In this document: one piece after another, positions 18,099-25,205 of the stretch
How the letters are laid out: each line of letters opens with the position of its first letter
Numbering within the stretch: the stretch's first letter is position 1
The notes under the pieces: generated by a model
What the model was told of the DNA's origin: nothing
The model's input: only the letters and a program-made list of their open reading frames with translations
Database searches by the model: none
Origin: Gammaproteobacteria bacterium
GTDB lineage: Bacteria > Pseudomonadota > Gammaproteobacteria > HTCC5015
NCBI GenBank assembly: GCA_016928055.1
Contig: JAFGLM010000038.1
Coordinates: forward strand, 1-64,000
DNA: 64,000 nucleotides
Reading direction: 5' to 3'
Made by a program: the position numbers and the translations under genes

Positions 18099-18321
18099 CA
18101 CCAGCCCGGAGATCGCAAGAATGGTCCGCGAACGCTATATGGAAATGAGCGGAGAACGGCGTTTTCTGATTGGCATACAAATGTTTGATACGGCGCGAAC
18201 GATTGCGTTGTCTTCCCTGCCTCAGGATTTATCCGAAAACGAAAAACGGCAACGTCTGTGTGAACGGTTTTACGGCTCACAGTTTGCGGAAAAAATGTTC
18301 GCCGTAAAAACAGCTAAGTAA
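18091..18321 (+). CDS. Small protein paired with the nucleotidyltransferase
   Basis: A 76-residue protein starting MNDTSPEIARMVRERYM. It overlaps the upstream nucleotidyltransferase gene by 8 bases, which argues for co-translation. It has a charged, helical composition with the conserved-looking segment MSGERRFLIGIQMFDTAR. No catalytic motif is visible. The longest frame begins at 18064 with nine unlikely residues, so ATG 18091 is preferred. Function unknown; a partner or antidote role to the upstream gene is inferred from context only. Confidence 0.65.
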   Translation: MNDTSPEIARMVRERYMEMSGERRFLIGIQMFDTARTIALSSLPQDLSENEKRQRLCERFYGSQFAEKMFAVKTAK

Positions 18322-18345
18322 TCGGCCCATTACGACATCGAGATA

Positions 18346-18897
18346 ATGGGCAATTCTTTATTTGATCAATTGAAAAAATCCGGGCTGGCGGATAAGAGTC
18401 AGGCGCATAAAGCGCGCACGGAAAAGCACCGACAAATTAAACAACAACACAAACAAAAACCCAAACCAAACGAAACCGGGCAGGCGATTGAACAGACACG
18501 GCTGGAGAAAATCGAACGTGACCGGCAGTTGAATGCCGAACGCAAAGCGGAAGCGGATAGCAAAGCACTGACCGCGCAGATCAAACAAATTATCGAGACC
18601 CATCGTCAAAGCAAAGGTGTGGATCACAACAGCGACGAGGGTATCGTGTATAACTTTGTTGAGAATAATAAAGTTAAAAGCATTCTGGTTTCAAAAACCG
18701 TGCAACAACAACTCAGTCGCGGGCAATTGGCGATTGTAAAATTCAATGAGAGTTATGAACTGCTGCCGAATGTGGTGGCTGACAGGATTTGCGCACGAGA
18801 TGAGGGTTGGTTTATCGCGCGCAATGAAACGGTCGAAGTGGAAGGCGAGGATGATCCGTATAAGGATTATAAGATTCCGGATGATTTGATGTGGTGA
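18346..18897 (+). CDS. DUF2058-family protein (YaiL-like)
   Basis: A 183-residue protein of the DUF2058/YaiL family. It begins NSLFDQLKKSGLADKSQAHK, followed by a long Lys/Gln/Glu-rich helical stretch that is probably a coiled coil (residues about 20-90), and ends in the conserved beta-rich region (YNFVENNKVKSILVSKTVQ, GQLAIVKFNESYELLP). The function is unknown. Its last 16 codons are repeated exactly 1050 bases downstream behind dinD, which marks this gene's 3' end as an insertion or duplication point. Confidence 0.83.
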   Translation: MGNSLFDQLKKSGLADKSQAHKARTEKHRQIKQQHKQKPKPNETGQAIEQTRLEKIERDRQLNAERKAEADSKALTAQIKQIIETHRQSKGVDHNSDEGIVYNFVENNKVKSILVSKTVQQQLSRGQLAIVKFNESYELLPNVVADRICARDEGWFIARNETVEVEGEDDPYKDYKIPDDLMW

Positions 18898-18932
18898 GGG
18901 CCGTAGCCTGGATGGAGCCTGCGGAATCCGGG
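18847..18932 (+). repeat. Direct repeat, copy 1 (3' end of the DUF2058 gene)
   Basis: The first 49 bases (18847-18895) are identical to 19897-19945. The remaining 37 bases match with a few changes and contain the REP-like GTAGCCTGGATGGAGCC/GGAATCCGGG palindrome. Together with copy 2 it flanks dinD. Confidence 0.9.
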
Positions 18933-19049
18933 GAAATCAAATAATCATTACATATTAAGCAAGAATAACAACAGGCAGGGCTGTTACTAAATTTTTACGA
19001 ATTGGTTGTTCTGATTTATCATTTCAATATCAAACAGGGAGCACAACTA

Positions 19050-19892
19050 ATGAAAACTGAACTGGTTCAAAGCCTTACAGAAAATTTTGAGGCACATGCG
19101 CAACAGACTGAAAGCGGGGTGGAATTTTGGTTGGCCCGTGATCTCCAGTTTCTATTGGGCTATTCAGAGTGGCGGAACTTTACCGCCGTGGTTTCAAAGG
19201 CCAAAGTTGCCTGCGAAGTCTCTGGGCATGGCCCTGGCGATCATTTTGTTGACGTCAACAAAACGATCGCAATGCCAAAGGGCGCTGAGAAAGAGATACC
19301 GGATCTTATGTTGACCCGTTACGCTTGTTACCTGATCGCCCAGAATGGCGATCCTAAAAAAGCCGAAATCGCATTTGCGCAAACGTATTTCGCAGTCCAG
19401 ACCCGCCGGGTAGAATTGATTGAGCAGCGATTATTGGAAGCGGAGCGGCTTATAGCCCGAAAAAAACTAACCACAACCGAAAAAGAATTATCTGATGTTA
19501 TTTATGAGCAGACCGGGGGCAACAAAAATTTCGGTTTGATTCGCAGTAAGGGTGATCAGGCGTTATTTGGTAAATCCACGCAGGCTATGAAAGCACACTG
19601 GAAAGTCCCCGATAACCGCCCGCTGGCGGATTTTGCGCCGACCATTATTCTCAAGGCGAAAGACTTCGCTGCCGAAATCACTATCTTCAATGCACGTGAA
19701 CATCAAATGAAGAGTGAAAGTGCGATATCCCGCGAACACATCACCAACAATGAGGCGGTTCGTAACACGCTGCTGGAACGAGGAATCCGGCCTGAAAAAC
19801 TACCGGCCGCGGAAGATGTGAAAAAAGTTGAGCGGCGCCTTAAAACTGAAGAGAAGAAATCGTTGAAGAATCCTGATGCGTTGGATTCATGA
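19050..19892 (+). CDS. dinD: DinD, DNA-damage-inducible protein D
   Basis: A 280-residue protein of the DinD family; in E. coli DinD is SOS-induced and disassembles RecA filaments. The N-terminal BRO/KilA-like part shows GVEFWLARDLQFLLGYSEWRNF, then KGAEKEIPDLMLTRYACYLIAQNGDPKK, and the C-terminal half holds NKNFGLIRSKGDQALFG and the NNEAVRNTLLERGIRPE region. Start ATG 19050, with AGGGAG upstream, is preferred over the frame opening at 19002. No clear LexA box was found upstream. The gene sits alone between two copies of an 86-bp direct repeat, so it looks like an inserted cassette. Confidence 0.9.
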   Translation: MKTELVQSLTENFEAHAQQTESGVEFWLARDLQFLLGYSEWRNFTAVVSKAKVACEVSGHGPGDHFVDVNKTIAMPKGAEKEIPDLMLTRYACYLIAQNGDPKKAEIAFAQTYFAVQTRRVELIEQRLLEAERLIARKKLTTTEKELSDVIYEQTGGNKNFGLIRSKGDQALFGKSTQAMKAHWKVPDNRPLADFAPTIILKAKDFAAEITIFNAREHQMKSESAISREHITNNEAVRNTLLERGIRPEKLPAAEDVKKVERRLKTEEKKSLKNPDALDS

Positions 19893-19896
19893 TTAA

Positions 19897-19982
19897 GAGG
19901 ATGATCCGTATAAGGATTATAAGATTCCGGATGATTTGATGTGGTAGGGGCGTAGCCTGGATGAAGCCTGCGGAATCCGGGT
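19897..19982 (+). repeat. Direct repeat, copy 2 (behind dinD)
   Basis: This copy reproduces the last 16 codons of the DUF2058 gene, but the stop is TAG rather than TGA. It is followed by the same REP-like palindrome in slightly altered form. It begins five bases after the dinD stop. Confidence 0.9.
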
Positions 19983-20009
19983 TTTGAGATCTTGTTCCGC
20001 GCATTTCTT

Positions 20010-20072
20010 CGTCATTCCGCTACTCGATCGCGGGATCCAGTTTCATTTTTAGAAAAACCGCGGGCGTCGGCC
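20010..20072 (+). repeat. REP-like dispersed repeat, copy 2
   Basis: This is the partner of 16861-16922, with the core GGATCCAGTTTCA and AAACCGCGGGCGTC. The rest of the 422-bp gap before the ORF6N gene (19893-20314) contains direct-repeat copy 2, this repeat and then GC-rich low-quality sequence without a convincing gene. Confidence 0.6.
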
Positions 20073-20314
20073 TGAGGTGCGCGAAGCCACCGAGTATGAA
20101 ACAGCCTTACCTAAGTGCGCCATACATGGCCGACTTCCGCTATTTCCTTCAATCAGCTCGGCGCCTCCAACAACGCCGTTGGCGACTTCCTGTCGCGAAG
20201 GAGCACTATTTATACATAACAAGTTTTTACTAGTACGTATTAGCGATTGCGAGTTTTGCGTAAGTCGAACTAGGATTTGATATCAGGGCAAATTACCAGA
20301 GAACAGAGAATAAA

Positions 20315-20842
20315 ATGGAAAAAGAAATTATTAGTCGAGATCTTATTAGCCAGGCCATTCTTATGATAAGGGGCTGTAAAGTAATGTTAGATGTAGACTT
20401 AGCTCATCTGTATGGTGTGGAAACGAAGGTGCTGGTGCAGGCAGTAAAGCGGAATCTCAAAAGGTTTCCGGATGACTTTATGTTTCAGTTGAATAAAGAG
20501 GAATACGCTAACTTGAGGTCACAATTTGTGACCTCAAGTGGTGAATGGGGTGGAAGGCGTTATCCGCCGTACGCTTTTAGTGAGCAAGGTGTGGCAATGC
20601 TATCGAGCGTTTTACGTAGCGAACGAGCTATAAAGGTAAATATAGAAATAATGCGAACGTTTGTAAAAATTCGACAGATGCTGTCTGACAATAAAGAATT
20701 GGCGCAAAAACTAGCTCGTTTGGAACAAAAATATGATAAGCAGTTTAAAGCTGTTTTCGATGCGATCCGAGAGCTTATGGATCCAAAGCCTTGCACGAAG
20801 AATAAGCGACCTATCGGTTTTGGTTCCTGGGACAATGAATGA
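20315..20842 (+). CDS. ORF6N-domain DNA-binding protein
   Basis: A 175-residue protein with an N-terminal ORF6N domain (residues about 10-95): [33 protein letters not shown] followed by FPDDFMFQL and the [16 protein letters not shown] block. The C-terminal 60 residues form a probable coiled coil ([19 protein letters not shown]). ORF6N proteins are common in prophages and mobile islands and are thought to bind DNA as regulators. It is monocistronic and flanked by repeat-rich DNA, with no other phage gene nearby. Confidence 0.88.
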   Translation: MEKEIISRDLISQAILMIRGCKVMLDVDLAHLYGVETKVLVQAVKRNLKRFPDDFMFQLNKEEYANLRSQFVTSSGEWGGRRYPPYAFSEQGVAMLSSVLRSERAIKVNIEIMRTFVKIRQMLSDNKELAQKLARLEQKYDKQFKAVFDAIRELMDPKPCTKNKRPIGFGSWDNE

Positions 20843-20883
20843 CGGACAGAACCGCAGCAGAGGATATGTTTCTATCTCGTCAT

Positions 20884-21049
20884 CCCGACCACATATCCTT
20901 GTGGTCGGGCGCTTCCAACGGCGCCACATGCGACTTCCCGGCGCATCAGTGATGATGTTCTGAGTGCTAGCCGCGTTCATTCGGCAGAGCCTATCTCGTG
21001 CATCCATGCACTCGGGAAGCGTCGAATTATTTCCGGCACGATGCCGGAA
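20884..21049 (+). repeat. Cluster of palindromes downstream of the ORF6N gene
   Basis: Three hairpins lie within 170 bases: a perfect 10-bp stem with 6-nt loop at 20884-20909, a 6-bp stem at 20998-21011 and an 8-bp stem with 3-nt loop at 21031-21049. None has a T run, so they do not look like terminators. The 714-bp gap 20843-21556 holds these, the 140-bp element at 21276-21415 and the promoter region of the next operon; no convincing gene was seen. Confidence 0.55.
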
Positions 21050-21275
21050 TAGTAACAAGATCTTTCATAAGCGGCGCGAGGGAGATTTCACAGTTGAATT
21101 CCAAGCACAAAACCGATATTTAAAAACAATTGTTGTGAAATATGGCAAATTGTCACCTGTGGCGGGTGGTTTGAAGGCGGTGGAAAAAGGGCTCAAATAC
21201 CTGATTAGGGCTTTACGTTTTGAGGGGAATGGGCTTAGTATTCGTGCTAGTGGATATTGGGCTGTTTGTTTTTCA

Positions 21276-21415
21276 GAATATATATCAAAATGTTGTGAGC
21301 GCAGCTGAGGCGAGGCAAAAGCGAACGAAAAAGCGGAGTTTATCGGGAATAAATGAGCATTTTGAGTGAGCTTTTAACGATGTATCAGCAAGCACAGTAG
21401 TTTTGAGATGTGTTC
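21276..21415 (-). mobile_element. 140-bp MITE-like element, copy B
   Basis: This segment is the reverse complement of a close relative of 37267-37406 and has the same length, 140 bp. Its ends (GAACACATCTCAAAAC and GAATATATATCAAAAT when read inward) are a degenerate form of the terminal inverted repeats of copy A. There is no coding capacity. No TA duplication is visible at this copy, which suggests an older insertion. It lies 141 bases before the eight-gene defence operon. Confidence 0.78.
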
Positions 21416-21556
21416 TGTGTTATTCCAATGAAGTATCCGTTCTAAAACCGTGCGATTTGATATGGTGATCGCATATTTAATTTTCAATTTCGAGAAACAA
21501 CCTTTATCGCCGACATGTTTGTCTTCATTAAGATATTTTAGAGAGAAGTATTAATA

Positions 21557-22156
21557 ATGGATCATGTTGAGTCAATAAAATACGGGCTGAATTGTAAACA
21601 ACCGCCTCATGAAATAGTGAGGAAAGTTTATCTTACTTACCCAACCAAAGCTTTAATAGGGAGTGAAGAGAAGCAGTATGAGATTTTAAATTCAATAAGT
21701 ACATTTTTCGAAATTCCAATCATATCAATACATGTAGTAGGTTCTGCAAAAGTCGGTAAAAGTCTTCACCAGAACACTGACTTTATTCCCGGAAAATCCG
21801 ACCTGGATGTGGCGATTATTGACGCCTTGCTGTATGTAAAATACATGGAATTATCGTTCAAGATATCGAACGGGTATTCTGATAAGACCAAATTTCCCAT
21901 TCAAAATGGTGGACAATCAACGTTCGAACAATATGTGTATTGGTTATCCAAGGGTATTTTTAGGCCGAATTTGATGCCGTTCGGACCAGAAAGAGCGGAA
22001 TGGACAAGCTTTTTCGGGAAGCTATCCGATAAACACAGTGACTTGTTTGGGCGTATCAGTGCTGGAATATATCTTTCGCAGACTTTTTTTGAATACAAAC
22101 AGCGTTCGGCGATAGAAGGCTATAGAAAATACATCAGCGGGAAGACAATACTATGA
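21557..22156 (+). CDS. Nucleotidyltransferase-like protein, first gene of the defence operon
   Basis: A 199-residue protein. The segment VVGSAKVGKS followed by SDLDVAII (Gly62-Ser63, Asp82, Asp84) matches the GS...DxD signature of the nucleotidyltransferase superfamily. The C-terminal half (GFP-like residues absent, PFGPERAEWTSFFGKLSDKH) is helical and not recognised. Spacing between GS and DLD is longer than in MntA, and a third catalytic carboxylate was not identified. It overlaps the DUF262 gene by 4 bases (ATGA), so the two are probably made together. A nucleotide-modifying or signalling role is inferred from the fold only. Confidence 0.68.
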   Translation: MDHVESIKYGLNCKQPPHEIVRKVYLTYPTKALIGSEEKQYEILNSISTFFEIPIISIHVVGSAKVGKSLHQNTDFIPGKSDLDVAIIDALLYVKYMELSFKISNGYSDKTKFPIQNGGQSTFEQYVYWLSKGIFRPNLMPFGPERAEWTSFFGKLSDKHSDLFGRISAGIYLSQTFFEYKQRSAIEGYRKYISGKTIL

Positions 22157-23226
22157 TTGAGTATAGAGTGCGATCTATCTCGCTACTAAATTTAGTAAAT
22201 GATGTTAAAGCAGGCAGGCTCATTCCCGATGCATACTTTCAGCGTAATCTGGTATGGAGAGAAGTTCATAAGAGGGATTTTATAAAAACAATACTATTGG
22301 GGTATCCTTTTCCTCAAATATTTATTTCGAAAGGGAAAGTTGATGTAAAAGAAATGTCGACAATTTCATGCATTGTAGATGGTCAGCAGCGCACCAATGC
22401 TATTCTTGAATTTATAGATGATAGATTTGATGTGGATGGAGAGGCATACAGTGATTTACCTGAAGATAAAAAATCAGATTTCTTGAAGTATGAGGTTCCG
22501 GTAATTGAGCTGGATTTAGAGAATAATGATGCTAAAGTTCAGGAAATATTTCAAAGAATTAATAGGACATCAAATTCTCTTACTGCTGTTGAAAAACTGG
22601 CTTCTCAGTATGGGGCGTCAGAATATATGCTGGTAGCAAAGCTTCTTTCTGAACAAATTGATTTGGAGAAAACTGACAACGATGATTTTCGCGAAGATCC
22701 AAATATTCCAGATGAATTTTTTGAATGGGCAAAAAGAAAAGATATCGGAAAATTTGTGCACCTTATAACAAAGAAAGGGGTGTTTAGTTCTAGAGAAATG
22801 GCAAAAAAGACTCACTTGATGCATGTTCTGAATATGATTTCAAGTTTTATTGGTGGATTTTATAATCGGAATGAAAAAGCAAACGAATATCTTGATGACT
22901 ATGCACTGGAGTTCGGTCAAAAAGATGAAGTAGTTAGAGTATTTGAGGCGGTGGCTGACTACATATTAAAGGTTAGGTTGAAATCAAAGTCATATTGGTA
23001 CAATAAAGCTAATTTATTCTCCCTAATAGTCTCAATGTCTCTTTTTGTAAGCCAAGGAAAAACGTTTAATGTCAGTTCGCTTAAATGTCACTTAGAGAAC
23101 TTCGAGAATGATATTCCGGACGATTACAGACTTGCGGCTGCGGAAGGAGTGAATAGCACGAGTTCTAGGCAACTTCGTAATCGCTATGTAACTGATATTT
23201 TAAATAAATGCATAGCGTCCGGCTGA
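22153..23226 (+). CDS. DUF262 (ParB/GmrS-like) protein
   Basis: A 357-residue DUF262 protein. The N-terminal ParB-like nucleotide-binding region is clear: IPDAYFQRNLVWREVHKRDF, FPQIFI, and the catalytic-type motif VDGQQRT (residues 75-81), then FQRINRTSNSLTAVE. The remaining 200 residues are helical. In type IV enzymes of the GmrSD kind, DUF262 is joined to a DUF1524 nuclease with an HxxP motif; none is present here, so nuclease activity would have to come from another operon member. It is coupled to the upstream nucleotidyltransferase gene and followed by the methyltransferase after 7 bases. Confidence 0.88.
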   Translation: MIEYRVRSISLLNLVNDVKAGRLIPDAYFQRNLVWREVHKRDFIKTILLGYPFPQIFISKGKVDVKEMSTISCIVDGQQRTNAILEFIDDRFDVDGEAYSDLPEDKKSDFLKYEVPVIELDLENNDAKVQEIFQRINRTSNSLTAVEKLASQYGASEYMLVAKLLSEQIDLEKTDNDDFREDPNIPDEFFEWAKRKDIGKFVHLITKKGVFSSREMAKKTHLMHVLNMISSFIGGFYNRNEKANEYLDDYALEFGQKDEVVRVFEAVADYILKVRLKSKSYWYNKANLFSLIVSMSLFVSQGKTFNVSSLKCHLENFENDIPDDYRLAAAEGVNSTSSRQLRNRYVTDILNKCIASG

Positions 23227-23233
23227 TAACGAA

Positions 23234-24775
23234 GTGTCAGACAAAGAAGCTTACAAAATAATAGATGTTTTTGCAGGGCCCGGGGGGCTTGGGGAGGGTT
23301 TTTCCGCCTTTGGGTATGACACAGGGAAACACCCGTTTAAATTGACACTTTCTATTGAAAAAGATCCTTCGGCATATAGCACGCTGTTGTTGCGGAGTTT
23401 TTACCGTCAATTCGAATCGGACAGGATACCCCAAGAATACTGGTATTATGTAAGAGGAGAGATCGGTAAAGAAGAACTTTTTAATTTTTACCCACGGCAA
23501 GCTATGGCCGCAGTTGAGGAAGTTAAGTGTATTGAGTTGGGCAGATCTTCGCATCAAAAAGTGAGAGAGCTCATAAATCAGAGGCTGGGTAGAAGTAAAA
23601 AATGGGTATTGGTTGGTGGCCCGCCATGCCAAGCGTATTCGTTTGTTGGGCGTTCTCGAATGAAAAGTACTGATCCGGATTTTGAGAATGACAAGCGTCA
23701 TTTGCTCTATCGCGAATATCTTCGAATTATATCTGATCATAAGCCACCGCTATTCGTGATGGAAAATGTCAAGGGGATACTCTCATCGCAGCATTCCGGG
23801 AAGAGAATTATTGAGAAAATATTAAGCGACTTGCGTAATCCAAATTCCGGATTAAAAGGACGTAACACTATACTTGGCTATAGGTTGTTTTCACTGGTTG
23901 ACAATAGACCTCCGGAATATTGTGAGCCAGAAGATTTTGTAGTAGAGGCAGAAAAATATGGTATTCCACAGGCACGCCACCGCGTTCTAATATTAGGCGT
24001 GCGTAAGGATATTAATATTACTCCTGAAATATTGAGCAAATCAAAATCTGTTTGTGTATGGCAGGCAATTAGTGATCTGCCAAAAATACGCAGCACGGTA
24101 TCACGCGAGCCCGATACTCTGGAACGCTGGCGTCAGATATTGGGTACAGTGACCACAAGGAGTTGGTATCTTAAAGGTCGTCAGAATGGGCTGCAAAGTA
24201 CAGTCGACAAAATTGATGAAGCTTTGACGAAGGTGCAGAAGCAAAAACTGTTTTCTGGAGCTGAGATTCTTAACTACAGAGGCGACCCTAAAGTATATTC
24301 CACCTGGTACAGGCATGCCTGTGAAGGGATTATCATGAATCACATGGGTAGGAGTCATATCCGAGGGGATTTGCATCGCTATCTTTTCGCCTCCTCTTTT
24401 GCGCTAGCAAATAAAAGGTCTGTCTATCTTGGTGATTTTCCTTCTTCTCTTCTTCCTGCGCATAGCAATGTGCATGAGAGTATTATCAAGAATTATTTTT
24501 CGGATCGGTTCAAAGTTCAGATTAAAGAAAAGCCATCGACCACTATAACATCTCATATCTCCAAAGACGGGCATTACTATATACACTATGACCCATCCCA
24601 ATGCCGCAGCTTAACTGTTAGGGAGGCGGCACGTTTACAGACATTTCCGGATAATTACAAATTTGAGGGAAAGAGGACAGCGCAATATCATCAGGTAGGT
24701 AATGCAGTGCCACCTCTTCTCTCTATGCAGATTGCAGAAATAGTTCATGACATACTCAAGCGCATCAAGATTTAG
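23234..24775 (+). CDS. DNA (cytosine-5-)methyltransferase
   Basis: A 513-residue C5-cytosine DNA methyltransferase. Motif I is DVFAGPGGLGEGF (11-23), motif IV is GGPPCQAYSF with the catalytic Cys132, motif VI is MENVKG (176-181), motif VIII is QARHRVLILG, and motifs IX-X give RSLTVREAARLQTFPD and YHQVGNAVPPLL. It is longer than HhaI-type enzymes because of a large variable region before motif IX, which sets the recognition sequence. The start is GTG 23234. Its product is followed at once by vsr, the usual partner that repairs T:G mismatches arising from 5-methylcytosine. Confidence 0.96.
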   Translation: MSDKEAYKIIDVFAGPGGLGEGFSAFGYDTGKHPFKLTLSIEKDPSAYSTLLLRSFYRQFESDRIPQEYWYYVRGEIGKEELFNFYPRQAMAAVEEVKCIELGRSSHQKVRELINQRLGRSKKWVLVGGPPCQAYSFVGRSRMKSTDPDFENDKRHLLYREYLRIISDHKPPLFVMENVKGILSSQHSGKRIIEKILSDLRNPNSGLKGRNTILGYRLFSLVDNRPPEYCEPEDFVVEAEKYGIPQARHRVLILGVRKDINITPEILSKSKSVCVWQAISDLPKIRSTVSREPDTLERWRQILGTVTTRSWYLKGRQNGLQSTVDKIDEALTKVQKQKLFSGAEILNYRGDPKVYSTWYRHACEGIIMNHMGRSHIRGDLHRYLFASSFALANKRSVYLGDFPSSLLPAHSNVHESIIKNYFSDRFKVQIKEKPSTTITSHISKDGHYYIHYDPSQCRSLTVREAARLQTFPDNYKFEGKRTAQYHQVGNAVPPLLSMQIAEIVHDILKRIKI

Positions 24776-24776
24776 T

Positions 24777-25205
24777 ATGGATATATTAACTCCCGAAAAA
24801 CGTAGCTGGAATATGTCCCGTATTCGAGGAAAGGATACAAAGCCAGAACTGGTTGTTCGTTCTGTACTGCATAGCATGGGGTACAGATTTAGAGTCTCAA
24901 ACAAAGATTTTCCAGGGAAGCCTGACATTCTTCTTCCTAAACATAAAATCGTTATATTTGTGCACGGCTGCTTCTGGCATAGACATGCCGGGTGCAAATA
25001 TGCTTACTTTCCAAAATCAAACATCGAATTCTGGCTGAATAAATTTAAAGCCAATATTAATCGTGATCAAGTCGTTACGCGAGAGATTATGGAGAAAGGC
25101 TGGCAACAGTTTGTTATATGGGAGTGCGAAACTAAAGATAAGGATTGCGTCCGCAGAGTGTTGAAGGATTTTTTCGGTGACAAAAAACAGCACATCAATA
25201 AATGA
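24777..25205 (+). CDS. vsr: Vsr, very short patch repair endonuclease
   Basis: A 142-residue T:G mismatch endonuclease. It shows MSRIRGKDTKPELVVRSVLH, the metal-binding FPGKPDILLPKHKIVIFVHG, the zinc/histidine motif GCFWHRHAGCKYAYFPKS and NIEFWLNKFKANINRD. All usual key residues appear to be present. ATG 24777, one base after the methyltransferase stop, is preferred over the longer in-frame opening at 24747. The next gene starts inside its 3' end (GTG 25177), which fits translational coupling. Confidence 0.94.
   Translation: MDILTPEKRSWNMSRIRGKDTKPELVVRSVLHSMGYRFRVSNKDFPGKPDILLPKHKIVIFVHGCFWHRHAGCKYAYFPKSNIEFWLNKFKANINRDQVVTREIMEKGWQQFVIWECETKDKDCVRRVLKDFFGDKKQHINK

Noticed and set aside
18960..19050. 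LexA box upstream of dinD
   Set aside because: No CTG-N10-CAG site with a good match was found in the upstream bases.
20077..20280. 67-codon frame in the gap before the ORF6N gene
   Set aside because: Its composition is low-quality and repeat-like, there is no ribosome-binding site, and the region contains decayed repeats.
20964..21308. 114-codon frame between the ORF6N gene and the defence operon
   Set aside because: It runs through palindromes and into the 140-bp element, so it is not a conserved gene.
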